From Filimonas effusa (GTDB lineage Bacteria > Bacteroidota > Bacteroidia > Chitinophagales > Chitinophagaceae), in assembly GCF_004118675.1 (NCBI RefSeq), contig NZ_SDHZ01000001.1, positions 868,001 to 932,000 of the forward strand: a stretch of DNA of 64,000 nucleotides, given 5' to 3'. The notes under the pieces were generated by a model, which had not been told where the DNA came from, did not search any database, and worked only from the letters and a program-made list of their open reading frames with translations. Every line of letters begins with the position of its first letter. The stretch's first letter is position 1. Position numbers and translations under genes: made by a program. Below, piece after piece: positions 11,394 to 21,571 of the stretch.

Positions 11394-14300
11394 ATGAAAT
11401 TCACAATTATTTTTTTTACAGCTGTATTCTGCTTTTGTGTTGCAGGGAAAACTCAAAACGTTACCAATAGAGGTATGGAGTTTTGGGTAGGTTATGGCCA
11501 TCATCAATACATGGAAAAAAATTGTGATGGTACGGGCAACGAACCCAATGATATGAATATGGTGTTGTATTTAAGTGCTGAAGAAGCTGCTGATGTGGTG
11601 GTGACTATAGATAGTAGTTCCTTGTTTCCCGGCAGCTGGTACAGGAAAACCTTTCATATTCCGGCCAACACCGTTATCAGTACCCAGGTTATTCCAAAGG
11701 GGATTTTGGATGCGCTAAATGCGGTTGATGCTAACTACGATGCACGTCTTATTGCCAATCCTCCGCCAGTTGGGACTGGTGGCGAGCAGGCATTCAATAA
11801 AAAAGGAATTCATATTGTAAGTCTTAATAATCCTATTGTGGCTTATGCACATATATATGGGAATGTAGCTTCCGGCGCAACCATGCTTATGCCGGTGACT
11901 GCCTGGGGATATAATTATACTGCAATGAATTCTCAGCAATATGACGCACCGAAATCTTATTCCTGGATGTATGTTATTGCCAAAGAAAATAACACCAAAG
12001 TGGAAATTATTCCTTCTGTGCTTACCAGGCTAGGTAAGCAGCCTAATGTGCCTTTCACTGTTGAACTTGAAAAAGGGCATATTTATCAATTGGTGGGAGA
12101 TGCTGATTGTAGTACGGGTAATGGTGTTGAACTTACGGGTACAACCGTCAGGTCTATAGCCGGAAGGGATGGGGAATGTCATGCTGTTGCAGTATTCTGC
12201 GGTTCCGGGCGCACTATGGGCGAGATTACAGAATGTGGCGTAGGTGGCGGACGCGATAATGATATCCAGCAATTGTTCCCGGAACAGGCCTGGGGAAAAA
12301 GGTATTTTACTGCTCCCTTTTCAACTTCCGGTAGCGCATCTCAATTTCAAACCAGCGTATATAAAATTCTTGTCAGAGACCCTGCTACTGTTGTAATGAA
12401 GAATGGTGTTCAAATTCCTACTTCTACACTTATTAAAAATAAATTCTATCGCTTTAAAAGCAACACTGCCGATGTTATTACTGCCGATAAGCCTATTATG
12501 GTGGGGCAGTTTATGGGGCCTTCGAGTTCCGGCTGTATTACGGGAGGCGATGGTGATCCCGAGATGGTGTATCTAAGTCCTGTAGAGCAATCCATTAAAC
12601 AGATTGGCTTTTTTAGAAATACCTTACAGAATATAAATCGGAACTTTGTTACGCTTATAGTGCCGGATGCAGGCATGCAAACGCTGAAGATAGATGGCTC
12701 CTCTATATTTTCTCATACCTATGCGCATAGCGCTCCGGGATACACAGTAGTTGTAAAATCATGGCCTGCTGCTCAAGCCCAATGTATTGTTAAGTGTGAT
12801 GAGCCGTTTACAGGGATTACTTATGGACTGGGGGGGGCAGAGAGTTATGCTTATAATGCAGGCACCTATGTTAATAACCTCAACGGCCTGGCGGATATGC
12901 ATAATGTTGCTGACGAATCTAATGGCGGTAGTAATAGTCATGCTTTTACCTGTAATGGGTCTGAAGTGGAGTTGTCTATCCTGGTGCGTTACCAGTTAAC
13001 CAAAATGGTTTGGAAAATAGGTGATCTTGGTACAAAGATTTTTCCCAATCTCGATGTTACAATAGATCCTGCGTCGGCGGTGTATAAAGGTACAGTCACC
13101 AAGCTGGGTGTTACCTATCATAAATATACCTTGCCGCAAAACTATACTTTTACGCAGGCTGGATTGCATTATGTGAGAGTATTGTGTACCAGTCCTTCCT
13201 TAACTGAAAACTGCAACAATACGGAAGAGTTTTATCTGGGCTTTGAAGTAAAGCCTACACCTGTTGCAGATTTTACCTATACCAATCCTACCAACTGCAT
13301 ACGCGATATTACTTCCTTCACCGGGCCTGCTGCTACGGACCTTTCCAATGTGCAGAAGTGGGAGTGGACATTCCCCGGCCCAGGCGGTTCTACTGTTACA
13401 GAATCCGGAAAAGATGTCAACCACAGTCTTGATGTCGGGGCTAATACTGTAAAACTAAAAGTTGTTTCTGAAGAGGGTTGTGTAGCCAGTGTTTCCAAGC
13501 AAATAAACCTGCTGGCGCCACCTGTAGCTACTTTAACTGCCAATCCTACGGCTATTTGTGAAGGAGCTTCCGCTGTATTTACACCGGCTGCCTCCTATGG
13601 CGGATCCGCTCCTGTTAACCGTTATTACTGGAAACTGGCAGATGGAACGGAGAAGCTACTGACAACACCTGATCCGCAAACTTCCGTATTCAACGATGCG
13701 GCAAATCCTATAGTAAGAATGGCGGCAGGGGTTAGCGAAAAGTGTATGAGCGATACTGTTGACAAAGCGATTACCGTATACAGTAAACCGAAGGTCGTTA
13801 TTACTTACCCGGAAGGTTGTTTGCCTGCAAATGGGCAGGTTGTGTTTACTAATACGACAAGTGTGCCGGATGCGCAGACACTGGTGAGTCACTCCTGGGA
13901 TTTTGGTGATGCGGCAGCTACGCCTTCCAATCCAAATACATCAACAGAGGTAAGTCCCTCTCACCTGTATACCTCTTTTGGTAATTATAATATTACCTAT
14001 AGCGTAACAACTTCACAGGGATGTGTGGAGAATACTGTGATCAAAGCTTCATTTAATGTTTCTCCGATAGTTGATTTTCCGGCAACATTTGCATCGGTAT
14101 GTGAAAATGTTGCGGCTTATTCTATGGCGGTAGCAACAGTTACAAACGGTGTGTCCGGAGCTTTTGCCTATTCCGGTCCAGGTGTGAGCAGTAATGGAAT
14201 GTTTGATCCTGCAATTGCCGGTGCCGGTACGCACCAGGTTGTTGCTACATTTACTTCTTCAGGTAATTGTGTTGTGTCTAAAACTGCTACGGTCATCGTA

Positions 14301-16091
14301 AATGCGAGTCCTGTTGTTGGGTTTGCTATTCCTGCCGGAGGATGTTTGCCTTCAGATGGTCAGGTTACTTTCGACAATACTTCATCGATAAGTACGAATG
14401 AAGCCCTTTCGTGGTCGTGGAATTTTGGCGACGCTTATGCATCGCCAGGTAATGAAAATACTTCTGCTGCATTTGAGCCGGTTCATAAGTTTGCTGATGG
14501 AACTTATAATATATCTCTTACTGCAACGGCAGCTTCGGGTTGTACCGCTACTAAAACTACTGCTACAGTATTGAGCGTTACGCCAGTGGTGGATTATCCT
14601 TCTTTGGCTGCCGTTTGTGAAAATGTGGCCGCCTTTAGTATTGCTACTGCTACTGTTAATGGCAGCGTTGTGTCAGGAGGAGCTTATTCAGGAGCAGGTG
14701 TTGATGCCAGTGGTAGTTTTAATCCTGCATCTGCAGGAGCTGGCACACATACTGTAACCTATACCTATACTACAGCAGGGGGCTGTCAGGGACAGGATAA
14801 TAGCAGTATTACAGTATATGCCCGTCCACAGGTTGATTTCGCCGTCACAGCCAGTGTTTGCAGGGGAGAAACGATCAGGATTACCCCTGGTTCACCTGCG
14901 GGAGTTGCTGCCTGGAACTGGAAATTCGGTAATACCAATACCAGCTCTGCTAATAACAATAATGCATTTAATGCGCCGGCACCAACTACTGCAGGGCCTT
15001 ATTCAATTGAGGCAGTAACGGTTAACTCGCAGGGATGTCTTAGTGTTCCGCTTACCAAGACGGTAGAAGTACACCCGCTTCCGGTACCATCCTTTACCAA
15101 GCCAACGAAAATATGTTTCCCTGGCGCGGCGGTCTTTACCAATACTTCTGCAGTAGCCGATAATTCAACTTTAACCTATCGCTGGGATTTCGGTGATGCT
15201 TCTACTACGGGAATTACCGAAACTAATCCCGCACATGAATATAAAACTATAGGAAGTTACCAGGTGAAACTTGCTGCTAAGTCTTCGTTCGGTTGCGAGT
15301 ATACAAGTGTGACTCAAACTGTGAATGATTTTCATCAAAGGCCATCGGCCAACTTTACGATGTCGGCGAGTGAAATATGCCAGGGAGAGACTGTTACTTT
15401 TTCTGATGCCACTACTCCGGCCGGCTCGGCTGTTGCGTGGAGCTGGAAAGTGAATGGCAAAGACGATGGCACCGGAAGTCCGTTTGTGAAAAACTGGAAA
15501 GATGCAGGTAACCAGGTTATAGCGCTTACTGTAACCAATGCAATAGGTTGTACAGCGGAAAGTGCTGCAAAAAGCCTGACGGTGCATTTGCAGCCGGAAA
15601 TAGATGCCGGAAGATCTTTTGTTGTTCCTGAAGGCACCAGGATTCAATTTGAAGCTATTGCGAATGCACAGTTGCTTACATTGAGCTGGAGCCCGGCGGC
15701 ACATCTTTCCGACGCTTCCGTTTTGCGTCCTTTCCTTACGGTTACTGCGGATGAAACATACACCATTACTGCAACGGGCGACAACAACTGTACTGCTTCG
15801 GATTACCTGACGGTAAAAATGCTGAAAGAGGTACGTGTGCCCAATGCGTTTACGCCTAATAACGACAGGGTTAATGATCGCTGGGAAATTCCGAACCTGT
15901 CGGAATACCCTGGTTCTGTTGTGCAGATCTTTAACCGTTATGGCCAGAAAGTATTTGAATCAAAAGGGTACAGTACGCCCTGGGATGGAAGATCGAATGG
16001 TAAAGAGTTGCCTATGGGTACCTACTATTATATCATTAGCCTGGGTGATGGAACGGCTCCTATGAATGGTGCTGTTACCATAATCAGGTAA
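11394..16091 (+). CDS. IgGFc-binding/PKD-repeat surface protein with type B sorting domain
   Basis: 1,565 residues. The N-terminus is a clean signal peptide (MKFTIIFFTAVFCFCVAG) followed at once by an IgGFc-binding-type domain (about 25-490; GMEFWVGYGHH, GATMLMPVTAWGYNY). This is clearly paralogous to the domain near the end of the preceding giant protein (GKDFWIGYQ, GATMLMPTSVWGYEY). PKD-type modules follow (W-F-G-D/N and WxWxF patterns such as HSWDFGDAA, WSWNFGDAY, YRWDFGDAS), with two PxVDYP/VDFP modules between them. The C-terminus is a CHU_C gliding-motility domain (VPNAFTPNNDRVNDRWEI to TIIR), the T9SS type B signal. The ATG at 11394 is chosen because it starts the signal peptide. Likely a surface adhesin; the ligand is unknown. 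Confidence 0.9.
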   Translation: MKFTIIFFTAVFCFCVAGKTQNVTNRGMEFWVGYGHHQYMEKNCDGTGNEPNDMNMVLYLSAEEAADVVVTIDSSSLFPGSWYRKTFHIPANTVISTQVIPKGILDALNAVDANYDARLIANPPPVGTGGEQAFNKKGIHIVSLNNPIVAYAHIYGNVASGATMLMPVTAWGYNYTAMNSQQYDAPKSYSWMYVIAKENNTKVEIIPSVLTRLGKQPNVPFTVELEKGHIYQLVGDADCSTGNGVELTGTTVRSIAGRDGECHAVAVFCGSGRTMGEITECGVGGGRDNDIQQLFPEQAWGKRYFTAPFSTSGSASQFQTSVYKILVRDPATVVMKNGVQIPTSTLIKNKFYRFKSNTADVITADKPIMVGQFMGPSSSGCITGGDGDPEMVYLSPVEQSIKQIGFFRNTLQNINRNFVTLIVPDAGMQTLKIDGSSIFSHTYAHSAPGYTVVVKSWPAAQAQCIVKCDEPFTGITYGLGGAESYAYNAGTYVNNLNGLADMHNVADESNGGSNSHAFTCNGSEVELSILVRYQLTKMVWKIGDLGTKIFPNLDVTIDPASAVYKGTVTKLGVTYHKYTLPQNYTFTQAGLHYVRVLCTSPSLTENCNNTEEFYLGFEVKPTPVADFTYTNPTNCIRDITSFTGPAATDLSNVQKWEWTFPGPGGSTVTESGKDVNHSLDVGANTVKLKVVSEEGCVASVSKQINLLAPPVATLTANPTAICEGASAVFTPAASYGGSAPVNRYYWKLADGTEKLLTTPDPQTSVFNDAANPIVRMAAGVSEKCMSDTVDKAITVYSKPKVVITYPEGCLPANGQVVFTNTTSVPDAQTLVSHSWDFGDAAATPSNPNTSTEVSPSHLYTSFGNYNITYSVTTSQGCVENTVIKASFNVSPIVDFPATFASVCENVAAYSMAVATVTNGVSGAFAYSGPGVSSNGMFDPAIAGAGTHQVVATFTSSGNCVVSKTATVIVNASPVVGFAIPAGGCLPSDGQVTFDNTSSISTNEALSWSWNFGDAYASPGNENTSAAFEPVHKFADGTYNISLTATAASGCTATKTTATVLSVTPVVDYPSLAAVCENVAAFSIATATVNGSVVSGGAYSGAGVDASGSFNPASAGAGTHTVTYTYTTAGGCQGQDNSSITVYARPQVDFAVTASVCRGETIRITPGSPAGVAAWNWKFGNTNTSSANNNNAFNAPAPTTAGPYSIEAVTVNSQGCLSVPLTKTVEVHPLPVPSFTKPTKICFPGAAVFTNTSAVADNSTLTYRWDFGDASTTGITETNPAHEYKTIGSYQVKLAAKSSFGCEYTSVTQTVNDFHQRPSANFTMSASEICQGETVTFSDATTPAGSAVAWSWKVNGKDDGTGSPFVKNWKDAGNQVIALTVTNAIGCTAESAAKSLTVHLQPEIDAGRSFVVPEGTRIQFEAIANAQLLTLSWSPAAHLSDASVLRPFLTVTADETYTITATGDNNCTASDYLTVKMLKEVRVPNAFTPNNDRVNDRWEIPNLSEYPGSVVQIFNRYGQKVFESKGYSTPWDGRSNGKELPMGTYYYIISLGDGTAPMNGAVTIIR

Positions 16092-16125
16092 ATATTTTTT
16101 AATTGACGAATTTAAAACTGACACA

Positions 16126-17148
16126 ATGAGAAAACAGTGCAGCATCAGAGTAAGGGTGGTGGGAGGATGTCTTCTCCTGGCTTCTTTGCTGGTTTCTTCG
16201 GCAGAATTGCATGCCCAGGTCGATCCTCATTTTACACAATACTATGTGTATCCATCCTGGCTCAACCCTGCGTTAACAGGTATCTTTGATGGTAAGTACA
16301 GGGCTTCCGCTATTTACAGAAATCAATGGAGTAACATATCCAGCCCTTTTTCTACTATGGGCGCATCCCTGGAGCTTACAACCGAAAAGAACCTTAACGT
16401 GGGGCTTAGTGTACTGAACCAGGTAGCAGGTGATGGTGGTTATAATTATACGACTGCTTATGGCAGTGTGGCCTATACAGGTATCCGCTTTGGTGCCAAT
16501 GAAACGCATAGAGTGGTACTCGGGTTACAGGCAGGCATGATTCAGCGTAAATTCAATCCCTCCAAGCTGGTATTCTTCGATCAGTGGAATCCTGTTACAG
16601 GAGGCATGATTCCTACCCAGGAAATGATCTCTGATCCTTCAGCTACTGCGTTTGATGCGGGAGCGGGAGCATTATATTATGATGCGACGCCAGGTAAGAA
16701 GGCTAATGTTTTTGCCGGCTTCTCCGCATCCCATATCAATCAGGCCGATAACAGGTTTGCAGCCGTTATTAATGAAAAAATGCCTGTTCGTTATACCATT
16801 CATGGAGGCGTGAAACTTTGGTTGAATGAGCAGCTTTCACTTACGCCTCATTTGCTTTACCTGCGCCAGGCAAAATCAGAGGAAAAGGTAATAGGGGCTT
16901 ATGCACAGTTACGCGCAACTACGGCTACTGATCTGTTGCTGGGCCTTAATTGCCGTTTGAAAGACGCCTTTACGCCTTATGTAGGCGTAACCCATAACAA
17001 TATGGTGTTTAGTGCCAGTTATGATGTTAATACATCTGATCTTGGTAAAATGGTAAAAGGTACCAATAGCTTTGAAGTTACACTCACATTCTTTGGCAGG
17101 AAAAAAACAAAAACCCCGGAAGTGGAATTTGTTTGTCCAAGGCTATAA
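16126..17148 (+). CDS. PorP/SprF family type IX secretion-associated outer-membrane protein
   Basis: 340 residues. The signal peptide ends near ELHAQ, followed by the family hallmark DPHFTQYYVYPSWLNPALTG and then YRNQW. The rest is alternating beta-strand sequence expected of a 14-16 stranded outer-membrane barrel. PorP/SprF proteins are type IX accessory barrels, and copies next to type B adhesins are thought to anchor or export that specific cargo (family knowledge). The gene starts 34 bases after the adhesin stop and is followed 64 bases later by the OmpA-type protein, so the set is probably co-transcribed. The length is typical. Confidence 0.93.
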   Translation: MRKQCSIRVRVVGGCLLLASLLVSSAELHAQVDPHFTQYYVYPSWLNPALTGIFDGKYRASAIYRNQWSNISSPFSTMGASLELTTEKNLNVGLSVLNQVAGDGGYNYTTAYGSVAYTGIRFGANETHRVVLGLQAGMIQRKFNPSKLVFFDQWNPVTGGMIPTQEMISDPSATAFDAGAGALYYDATPGKKANVFAGFSASHINQADNRFAAVINEKMPVRYTIHGGVKLWLNEQLSLTPHLLYLRQAKSEEKVIGAYAQLRATTATDLLLGLNCRLKDAFTPYVGVTHNNMVFSASYDVNTSDLGKMVKGTNSFEVTLTFFGRKKTKTPEVEFVCPRL

Positions 17149-17212
17149 ATAAAAACTTTTGTTCAATATGTACCATCTTTTACAAATACAACCGGTTTCC
17201 GGAAAATTTCAA

Positions 17213-19195
17213 ATGCGTGTATTGTCCGCTGTATTTATATGTTTGTTTGGGGCTGTAACGACACATGCGCAGTTCAGTGCCGATTACAGAAGGGCGGCAG
17301 ATAATTACTTTAAAAAAGGGGATTATTCGTCTGCTGTCAGTTACTATGAAAAATACCTGAATATTTCGCGCGATAAAAAAACGTCAGCATTTGATCCTTA
17401 TTCCGTATCAGCAAATAAGAAGTCTGAGCCGGTTCCCGATAAGCAACTGGCGATATACCAGCTTGCCGAGAGCTGGCGTTTACTGAAGAACTATACCAAT
17501 GCAGCGCCACTGTATCAGCAGTTACTTGCAGCGGATAGTACTTTTCCTTTGGCTGGTTTTCACTACGGTACCTGCCTTAGAACGTTAGGGCGTTATGCCG
17601 ATGCAGAAGAAGCCTTTCAGCAATTTCTGACGCATCATTCCGATGGCGGATATACGGTCGCCGCACAAAGGGAGATCAAGAATCTGCAATACATCAGGCA
17701 GCAATTGCAGAAGGATATCAGTTCCTTTACGGTTAACGCGCTTGCAGCAGGGCGAACAGGTGCCAGTTATGCGCCGGTTGCTATAGGGGAAGAAGCTATT
17801 CTGTTTACGGCTACCTGGCCTGATAGCAATGCTGCTGCCAATAAAATACATTTAAACCGTTTGTACCAGGCAGGCTTTTCGGCTTCCGCCATAAGTAATG
17901 TGGCTAAGGCAGGAATGCCATCCGGAGCGCTTCATGAAGGCGCAGCAACAGTAAGTGCCGATGGTAATACTATTTATCTTACAAAATGGCAGGTAATCGG
18001 AGACCGGAAAAATGCGGCAATCTATATCAGCAATAAAATAGCATCCACGGATAGCTACAAATGGTCCGATCCTGTTATACTGGACTCTGTTGTGAATTTG
18101 CCGGGATATAATGCCCAGCAACCATTTATTACAGCCGATGGCAAAACGCTTTTTTATGCAAGCGATAAACCCGGAGGCCTGGGCGGATACGATTTGTGGT
18201 CCGCTGTCCTTAATGAGCAGGGCAAACCTGTAAGTACACAAAACCTTGGCGCAATTATTAATACGCCTTATAATGAGCAGGCTCCTTATTATCATGAGCC
18301 GTCTGCAACCTTTGTTTTTGCTTCTGATGGCAGAACGGGCATGGGAGGGTATGATCTGTTCTTTGCAAAAGGCAGAACGGGAGAGTGGAGCCAGCCGGAG
18401 AATTTTGGTTACCCGGTTAATTCAATGAAAGACGATATGTACTTCCTGAGTTTTAGCAAGGGCCGCAGGGTTCTTGAAAATGCCTTGTTTAGTTCAGATA
18501 GGGCAGATGTGTGCTGCCTGGAGCTTTTTCATCTTACAAAAAAGGCACCGCCTAAGCAGGTGATAGGCCAGGTGGTTTCATGTGATAGCAAAACGCCGCT
18601 TGCCGGTGTTGCTGTTGATGTAATAGATACCATAACCGGTACTAAAATGTATTCCGGCATAACTGATGCTGATGGCCGTTATTCATTTGCCATTAACCAG
18701 GCGACGCCTTTAAATAGTGTGGCTGCTTTAAAGGGATATTATACTGCTGCCCGGCCACTGCAATGGTCCGATGAGGCGGATGCCGACAGTGTTTTAAGTA
18801 TTCCCATCTGTATGGAGAAAGAAGTGCTGGTCGTTGATGAAATACAGGTGTTGAATAATGTATACTACGAGTTTGCAAAGGCTGATATAAAACCGGAATC
18901 TTATCCTTCTCTGGACGACGTAGTGGCTTTACTTAATAAACGTCCTGAGGTAAGAGTGGAAATAGGAGGGCATACCGATGACAAAGGTTCCGATGAACTT
19001 AACATGAGGCTTTCCCAGGCAAGGGCCGATAATGTTGTTGCTTACCTGGTAAGCAAAGGTATTAACCAGAACCGCCTTGTGGCTAAAGGATACGGTGCTA
19101 CGATGCCAATTGCGCCGAATAAAAAGCCTGATGGTTCTGATAATCCCGAAGGCCGTGAAAAGAACAGGCGTACTGAAATGAAAGTATTGCAATAA
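17213..19195 (+). CDS. OmpA-family envelope protein with TPR, PD40 propeller and regulatory domain
   Basis: From the chosen ATG the protein is 660 residues. This start gives a textbook signal peptide (MRVLSAVFICLFGAVTTHAQ); an in-frame ATG at 17168 would add 15 residues in front. Order: TPR-like repeats (about 25-160), a WD40/PD40-type propeller (about 190-450; FITADGKTLFYASDKPGGLG, FVFASDGRTGMGGYDLFFA), a CarboxypepD_reg-like beta sandwich (about 460-540), and a C-terminal OmpA peptidoglycan-binding domain (VYYEFAKADIKPES, GHTDDKG, NRRTE). This architecture matches the PorE-like proteins that link type IX components to the cell wall. Flanked by two PorP/SprF genes, it probably tethers their complex to peptidoglycan. 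That link is an inference. Confidence 0.9.
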   Translation: MRVLSAVFICLFGAVTTHAQFSADYRRAADNYFKKGDYSSAVSYYEKYLNISRDKKTSAFDPYSVSANKKSEPVPDKQLAIYQLAESWRLLKNYTNAAPLYQQLLAADSTFPLAGFHYGTCLRTLGRYADAEEAFQQFLTHHSDGGYTVAAQREIKNLQYIRQQLQKDISSFTVNALAAGRTGASYAPVAIGEEAILFTATWPDSNAAANKIHLNRLYQAGFSASAISNVAKAGMPSGALHEGAATVSADGNTIYLTKWQVIGDRKNAAIYISNKIASTDSYKWSDPVILDSVVNLPGYNAQQPFITADGKTLFYASDKPGGLGGYDLWSAVLNEQGKPVSTQNLGAIINTPYNEQAPYYHEPSATFVFASDGRTGMGGYDLFFAKGRTGEWSQPENFGYPVNSMKDDMYFLSFSKGRRVLENALFSSDRADVCCLELFHLTKKAPPKQVIGQVVSCDSKTPLAGVAVDVIDTITGTKMYSGITDADGRYSFAINQATPLNSVAALKGYYTAARPLQWSDEADADSVLSIPICMEKEVLVVDEIQVLNNVYYEFAKADIKPESYPSLDDVVALLNKRPEVRVEIGGHTDDKGSDELNMRLSQARADNVVAYLVSKGINQNRLVAKGYGATMPIAPNKKPDGSDNPEGREKNRRTEMKVLQ

Positions 19196-19236
19196 ACTAT
19201 TGCAAATGATAATATTAACCAAAACTGATAGATCGC

Positions 19237-20256
19237 ATGACCACCAGGATAATAGTGGGGATGATAGGTGCAATGGTTGTAACCTTTTGTCATGCCCAGC
19301 AGAAACCGCATTATACACAGTATATATTGAACCAGTATGTGCTTAATCCTGCCCTTACGGGTATAGAGAACTATACTGATGTGAAGGTAAGTCACCGGCA
19401 GCAATGGGCTGGTTTGAATGATGCGCCCGTTACGAGTTATTTTACGATCCATGGCGCTTTGAATAAAAAGGATTACCGTACCACTGCCACTTCATTCCAG
19501 GTAGATGGTACCAATCCCCGGGGTAACGATTACTGGGCCGATTATACGGCAGCGGCGCCCCATCATGGCATCGGTTTGCAGGTGATTAATGATAAGACAG
19601 GGCCGCTGCGTTATTTCTCGGCTTATGCTACTTATGCTTATCATCTTGGAATAGGACCGCGCACCAGCCTGTCGGCGGGTTTTGGTGCTGGTATCTTTAA
19701 TGCCAGCCTTGATGCCAATAAGCTGAATTTTGGCAATACGCAGGTGGATCCCGCTGTTTACAATAATGGTGTTGTTAATTCCATAAAGCCCGATCTTATG
19801 GCTGGGCTGTATCTCTATGGTGCAGATTATTTCCTCGGCGTATCGGTGCAGCAGCTGATGGGGCAATCCGTTTATTTCTCTTCTAACAAAGTAGGAGGTG
19901 GTAATAAAATGACGCCGCATATTTTTGTTACAGCCGGTTACCGTTTTTTGTTGGATGAAGACTGGAATCTGATACCTTCAGTCATGTTGAAATCCGTAAG
20001 TCCGTTACCGTTACAGCCAGAGGGAAATGTAAAGTTGCAGTACCGCGACTTTCTCTGGGCAGGTGGCGGCTATCGAAAGGATGATGGCTGGAATATAATG
20101 GCCGGCGTGAACATCAGTGGCGCCTTTAATATCGGTTATTCCTATGACCGTACCACTTCTGCATTGAATACTGTTAGCAACGGCAGTCATGAAGTGGTGC
20201 TGGGAATATTATTGGGAAATAAATACGGCGACTGGTGCCCCAGGAATGTCTGGTAA
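19237..20256 (+). CDS. Second PorP/SprF family outer-membrane protein
   Basis: 339 residues with a signal peptide ending CHAQ, then the family motif KPHYTQYILNQYVLNPALTG and HRQQWAG. It is diverged from the other PorP/SprF protein of this cluster; the two share the opening motif and barrel layout but little else by eye. It lies 41 bases after the OmpA-type gene and closes the + strand cluster; a hairpin follows. Two PorP paralogues around one OmpA protein, behind two type B adhesins, suggest each PorP may serve one adhesin. Confidence 0.92.
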   Translation: MTTRIIVGMIGAMVVTFCHAQQKPHYTQYILNQYVLNPALTGIENYTDVKVSHRQQWAGLNDAPVTSYFTIHGALNKKDYRTTATSFQVDGTNPRGNDYWADYTAAAPHHGIGLQVINDKTGPLRYFSAYATYAYHLGIGPRTSLSAGFGAGIFNASLDANKLNFGNTQVDPAVYNNGVVNSIKPDLMAGLYLYGADYFLGVSVQQLMGQSVYFSSNKVGGGNKMTPHIFVTAGYRFLLDEDWNLIPSVMLKSVSPLPLQPEGNVKLQYRDFLWAGGGYRKDDGWNIMAGVNISGAFNIGYSYDRTTSALNTVSNGSHEVVLGILLGNKYGDWCPRNVW

Positions 20257-20287
20257 TTTAATTGCTGCCCCGTTATCCTTTTATTGA

Positions 20288-20322
20288 AAGAGAGGCTGTT
20301 CCATTGGGTGGCAGCCTCTCTT
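20288..20322. terminator. Bidirectional terminator hairpin between convergent genes
   Basis: An 11-bp perfect stem, AAGAGAGGCTG-type arm at 20288-20298 and CAGCCTCTCTT at 20312-20322, with a 13-base loop. It sits between the second PorP gene (+) and the MFS gene (-), where a terminator serving both directions is expected. Confidence 0.75.
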
Positions 20323-20392
20323 CGTTGCTAGGGGTGCATGATTTTTTAAATTACAGGCTGCGGCAAAATCAGGGCATTCAGTTTAATACCGG

Positions 20393-21559
20393 TTAAGCCA
20401 ATGTTTTCACGCTTTCCTTTTTTTTCTTGATCAGTAATGCTACACAAAACAGTAAGCCGCCGAACGCAAGCCCTGCACCTACCCATTCAGGAGAAGTGTA
20501 GCCAAGACCGGCAGCAATAGGCAGACCTCCCAGGTAAGCACCTATCGCATTGCCTATATTAAAACTGGCCTGACTAACAGAGGCCGCCAGCATTTCGGCC
20601 CCGGAAGCTGCTTTAATCATGAGCATTTGTACCGGTGCTGCTAATGCAAATGAAATAGCACCGGTAATAAATGTCATTGCTATGGCCGGAATCTTTAAGT
20701 GACTTACGGCAGAGACGATCAAAAGCGATATTACCATTGCCAGCAAAAGAAAGGTGGTGGCGTTGGCGGGAGAAAGACGGTCGGCGAGGCGGCCGCCAAT
20801 AAGGTTGCCAACTGCCATGCCTACCCCGGCCAGCATTAAAATAAAGGTTAAGGCATTATCACTAAAGCCGGCAACCTTTGTCATTAAGGGGGCAATATAG
20901 CTGAACCACGCAAATAGTCCGCCTGTGCCTATAGCTGTAATACCTACTATCAGCCAGGGCTCTGTTTTTTTGAATATAGCCAGGCTGCTTTTAAGATTAT
21001 TATTCTTTGAAGCGGGCAGGTCAGGCATCCAGCTGTTTAATGCCCATATAGTCAAAAGTCCTATCACTGAAATAGCGATAAAGGTAATACGCCAGCTAAA
21101 ATGGTGGCCGACAAAGGTTCCTATAGGTACACCTATAATATTGGCAAACGTAAGTCCTGCAAACATCATTGATACTGCACGCGCTTCTCTGCCCGTTGTC
21201 GCCAGCCTGCTGGCTACAACAGCGCCTACGCCAAAAAAAGCACCATGCGGCAGTCCGGAAAACAACCTTGCTACAAATAGTAACCTGAAATCGGGGGCCA
21301 ATGCCGATAAGCCATTGAAAACAGTAAATAGTAACATCAGGCCCATCAGTATCTTTTTAGGAGGATACTTGCCTGCTATTCCTACCAGTAATGGCGCACC
21401 TAATACAACTCCCAATGCATATGCCGATATCAGGTGGCCGGCTTTAGGTATTGAAATGCCGAGGGCCGTAGACAAGTCTGGTAATATACCCATCATTACA
21501 AATTCCGTCATGCCAATGCCAAACCCGCCTATCGTCAGCGAAAACAAACTACGCTTCAT
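20393..21559 (-). CDS. MFS drug/sugar exporter, AraJ-like (DHA1 type)
   Basis: 388 residues and about 12 hydrophobic helices. It starts MKRSLFSLTIGGFGIGMTEF, with the GMTEFVMMGILPDLS signature of AraJ/NepI-type DHA1 exporters, and has the loop LVARLFSGLPHGAFFGVGA and a basic C-terminus. The likely role is proton-driven export of a small molecule; the substrate cannot be read. It is the last gene of a five-gene - strand run (TolC, RND, adaptor, alcohol dehydrogenase, MFS) with gaps of 12-28 bases or overlaps, so it probably shares the AraC-controlled promoter at 28.5 kb. Full length. Confidence 0.9.
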   Translation of the reverse strand: MKRSLFSLTIGGFGIGMTEFVMMGILPDLSTALGISIPKAGHLISAYALGVVLGAPLLVGIAGKYPPKKILMGLMLLFTVFNGLSALAPDFRLLFVARLFSGLPHGAFFGVGAVVASRLATTGREARAVSMMFAGLTFANIIGVPIGTFVGHHFSWRITFIAISVIGLLTIWALNSWMPDLPASKNNNLKSSLAIFKKTEPWLIVGITAIGTGGLFAWFSYIAPLMTKVAGFSDNALTFILMLAGVGMAVGNLIGGRLADRLSPANATTFLLLAMVISLLIVSAVSHLKIPAIAMTFITGAISFALAAPVQMLMIKAASGAEMLAASVSQASFNIGNAIGAYLGGLPIAAGLGYTSPEWVGAGLAFGGLLFCVALLIKKKKESVKTLA

Positions 21560-21571
21560 CCCCTCTTATAA

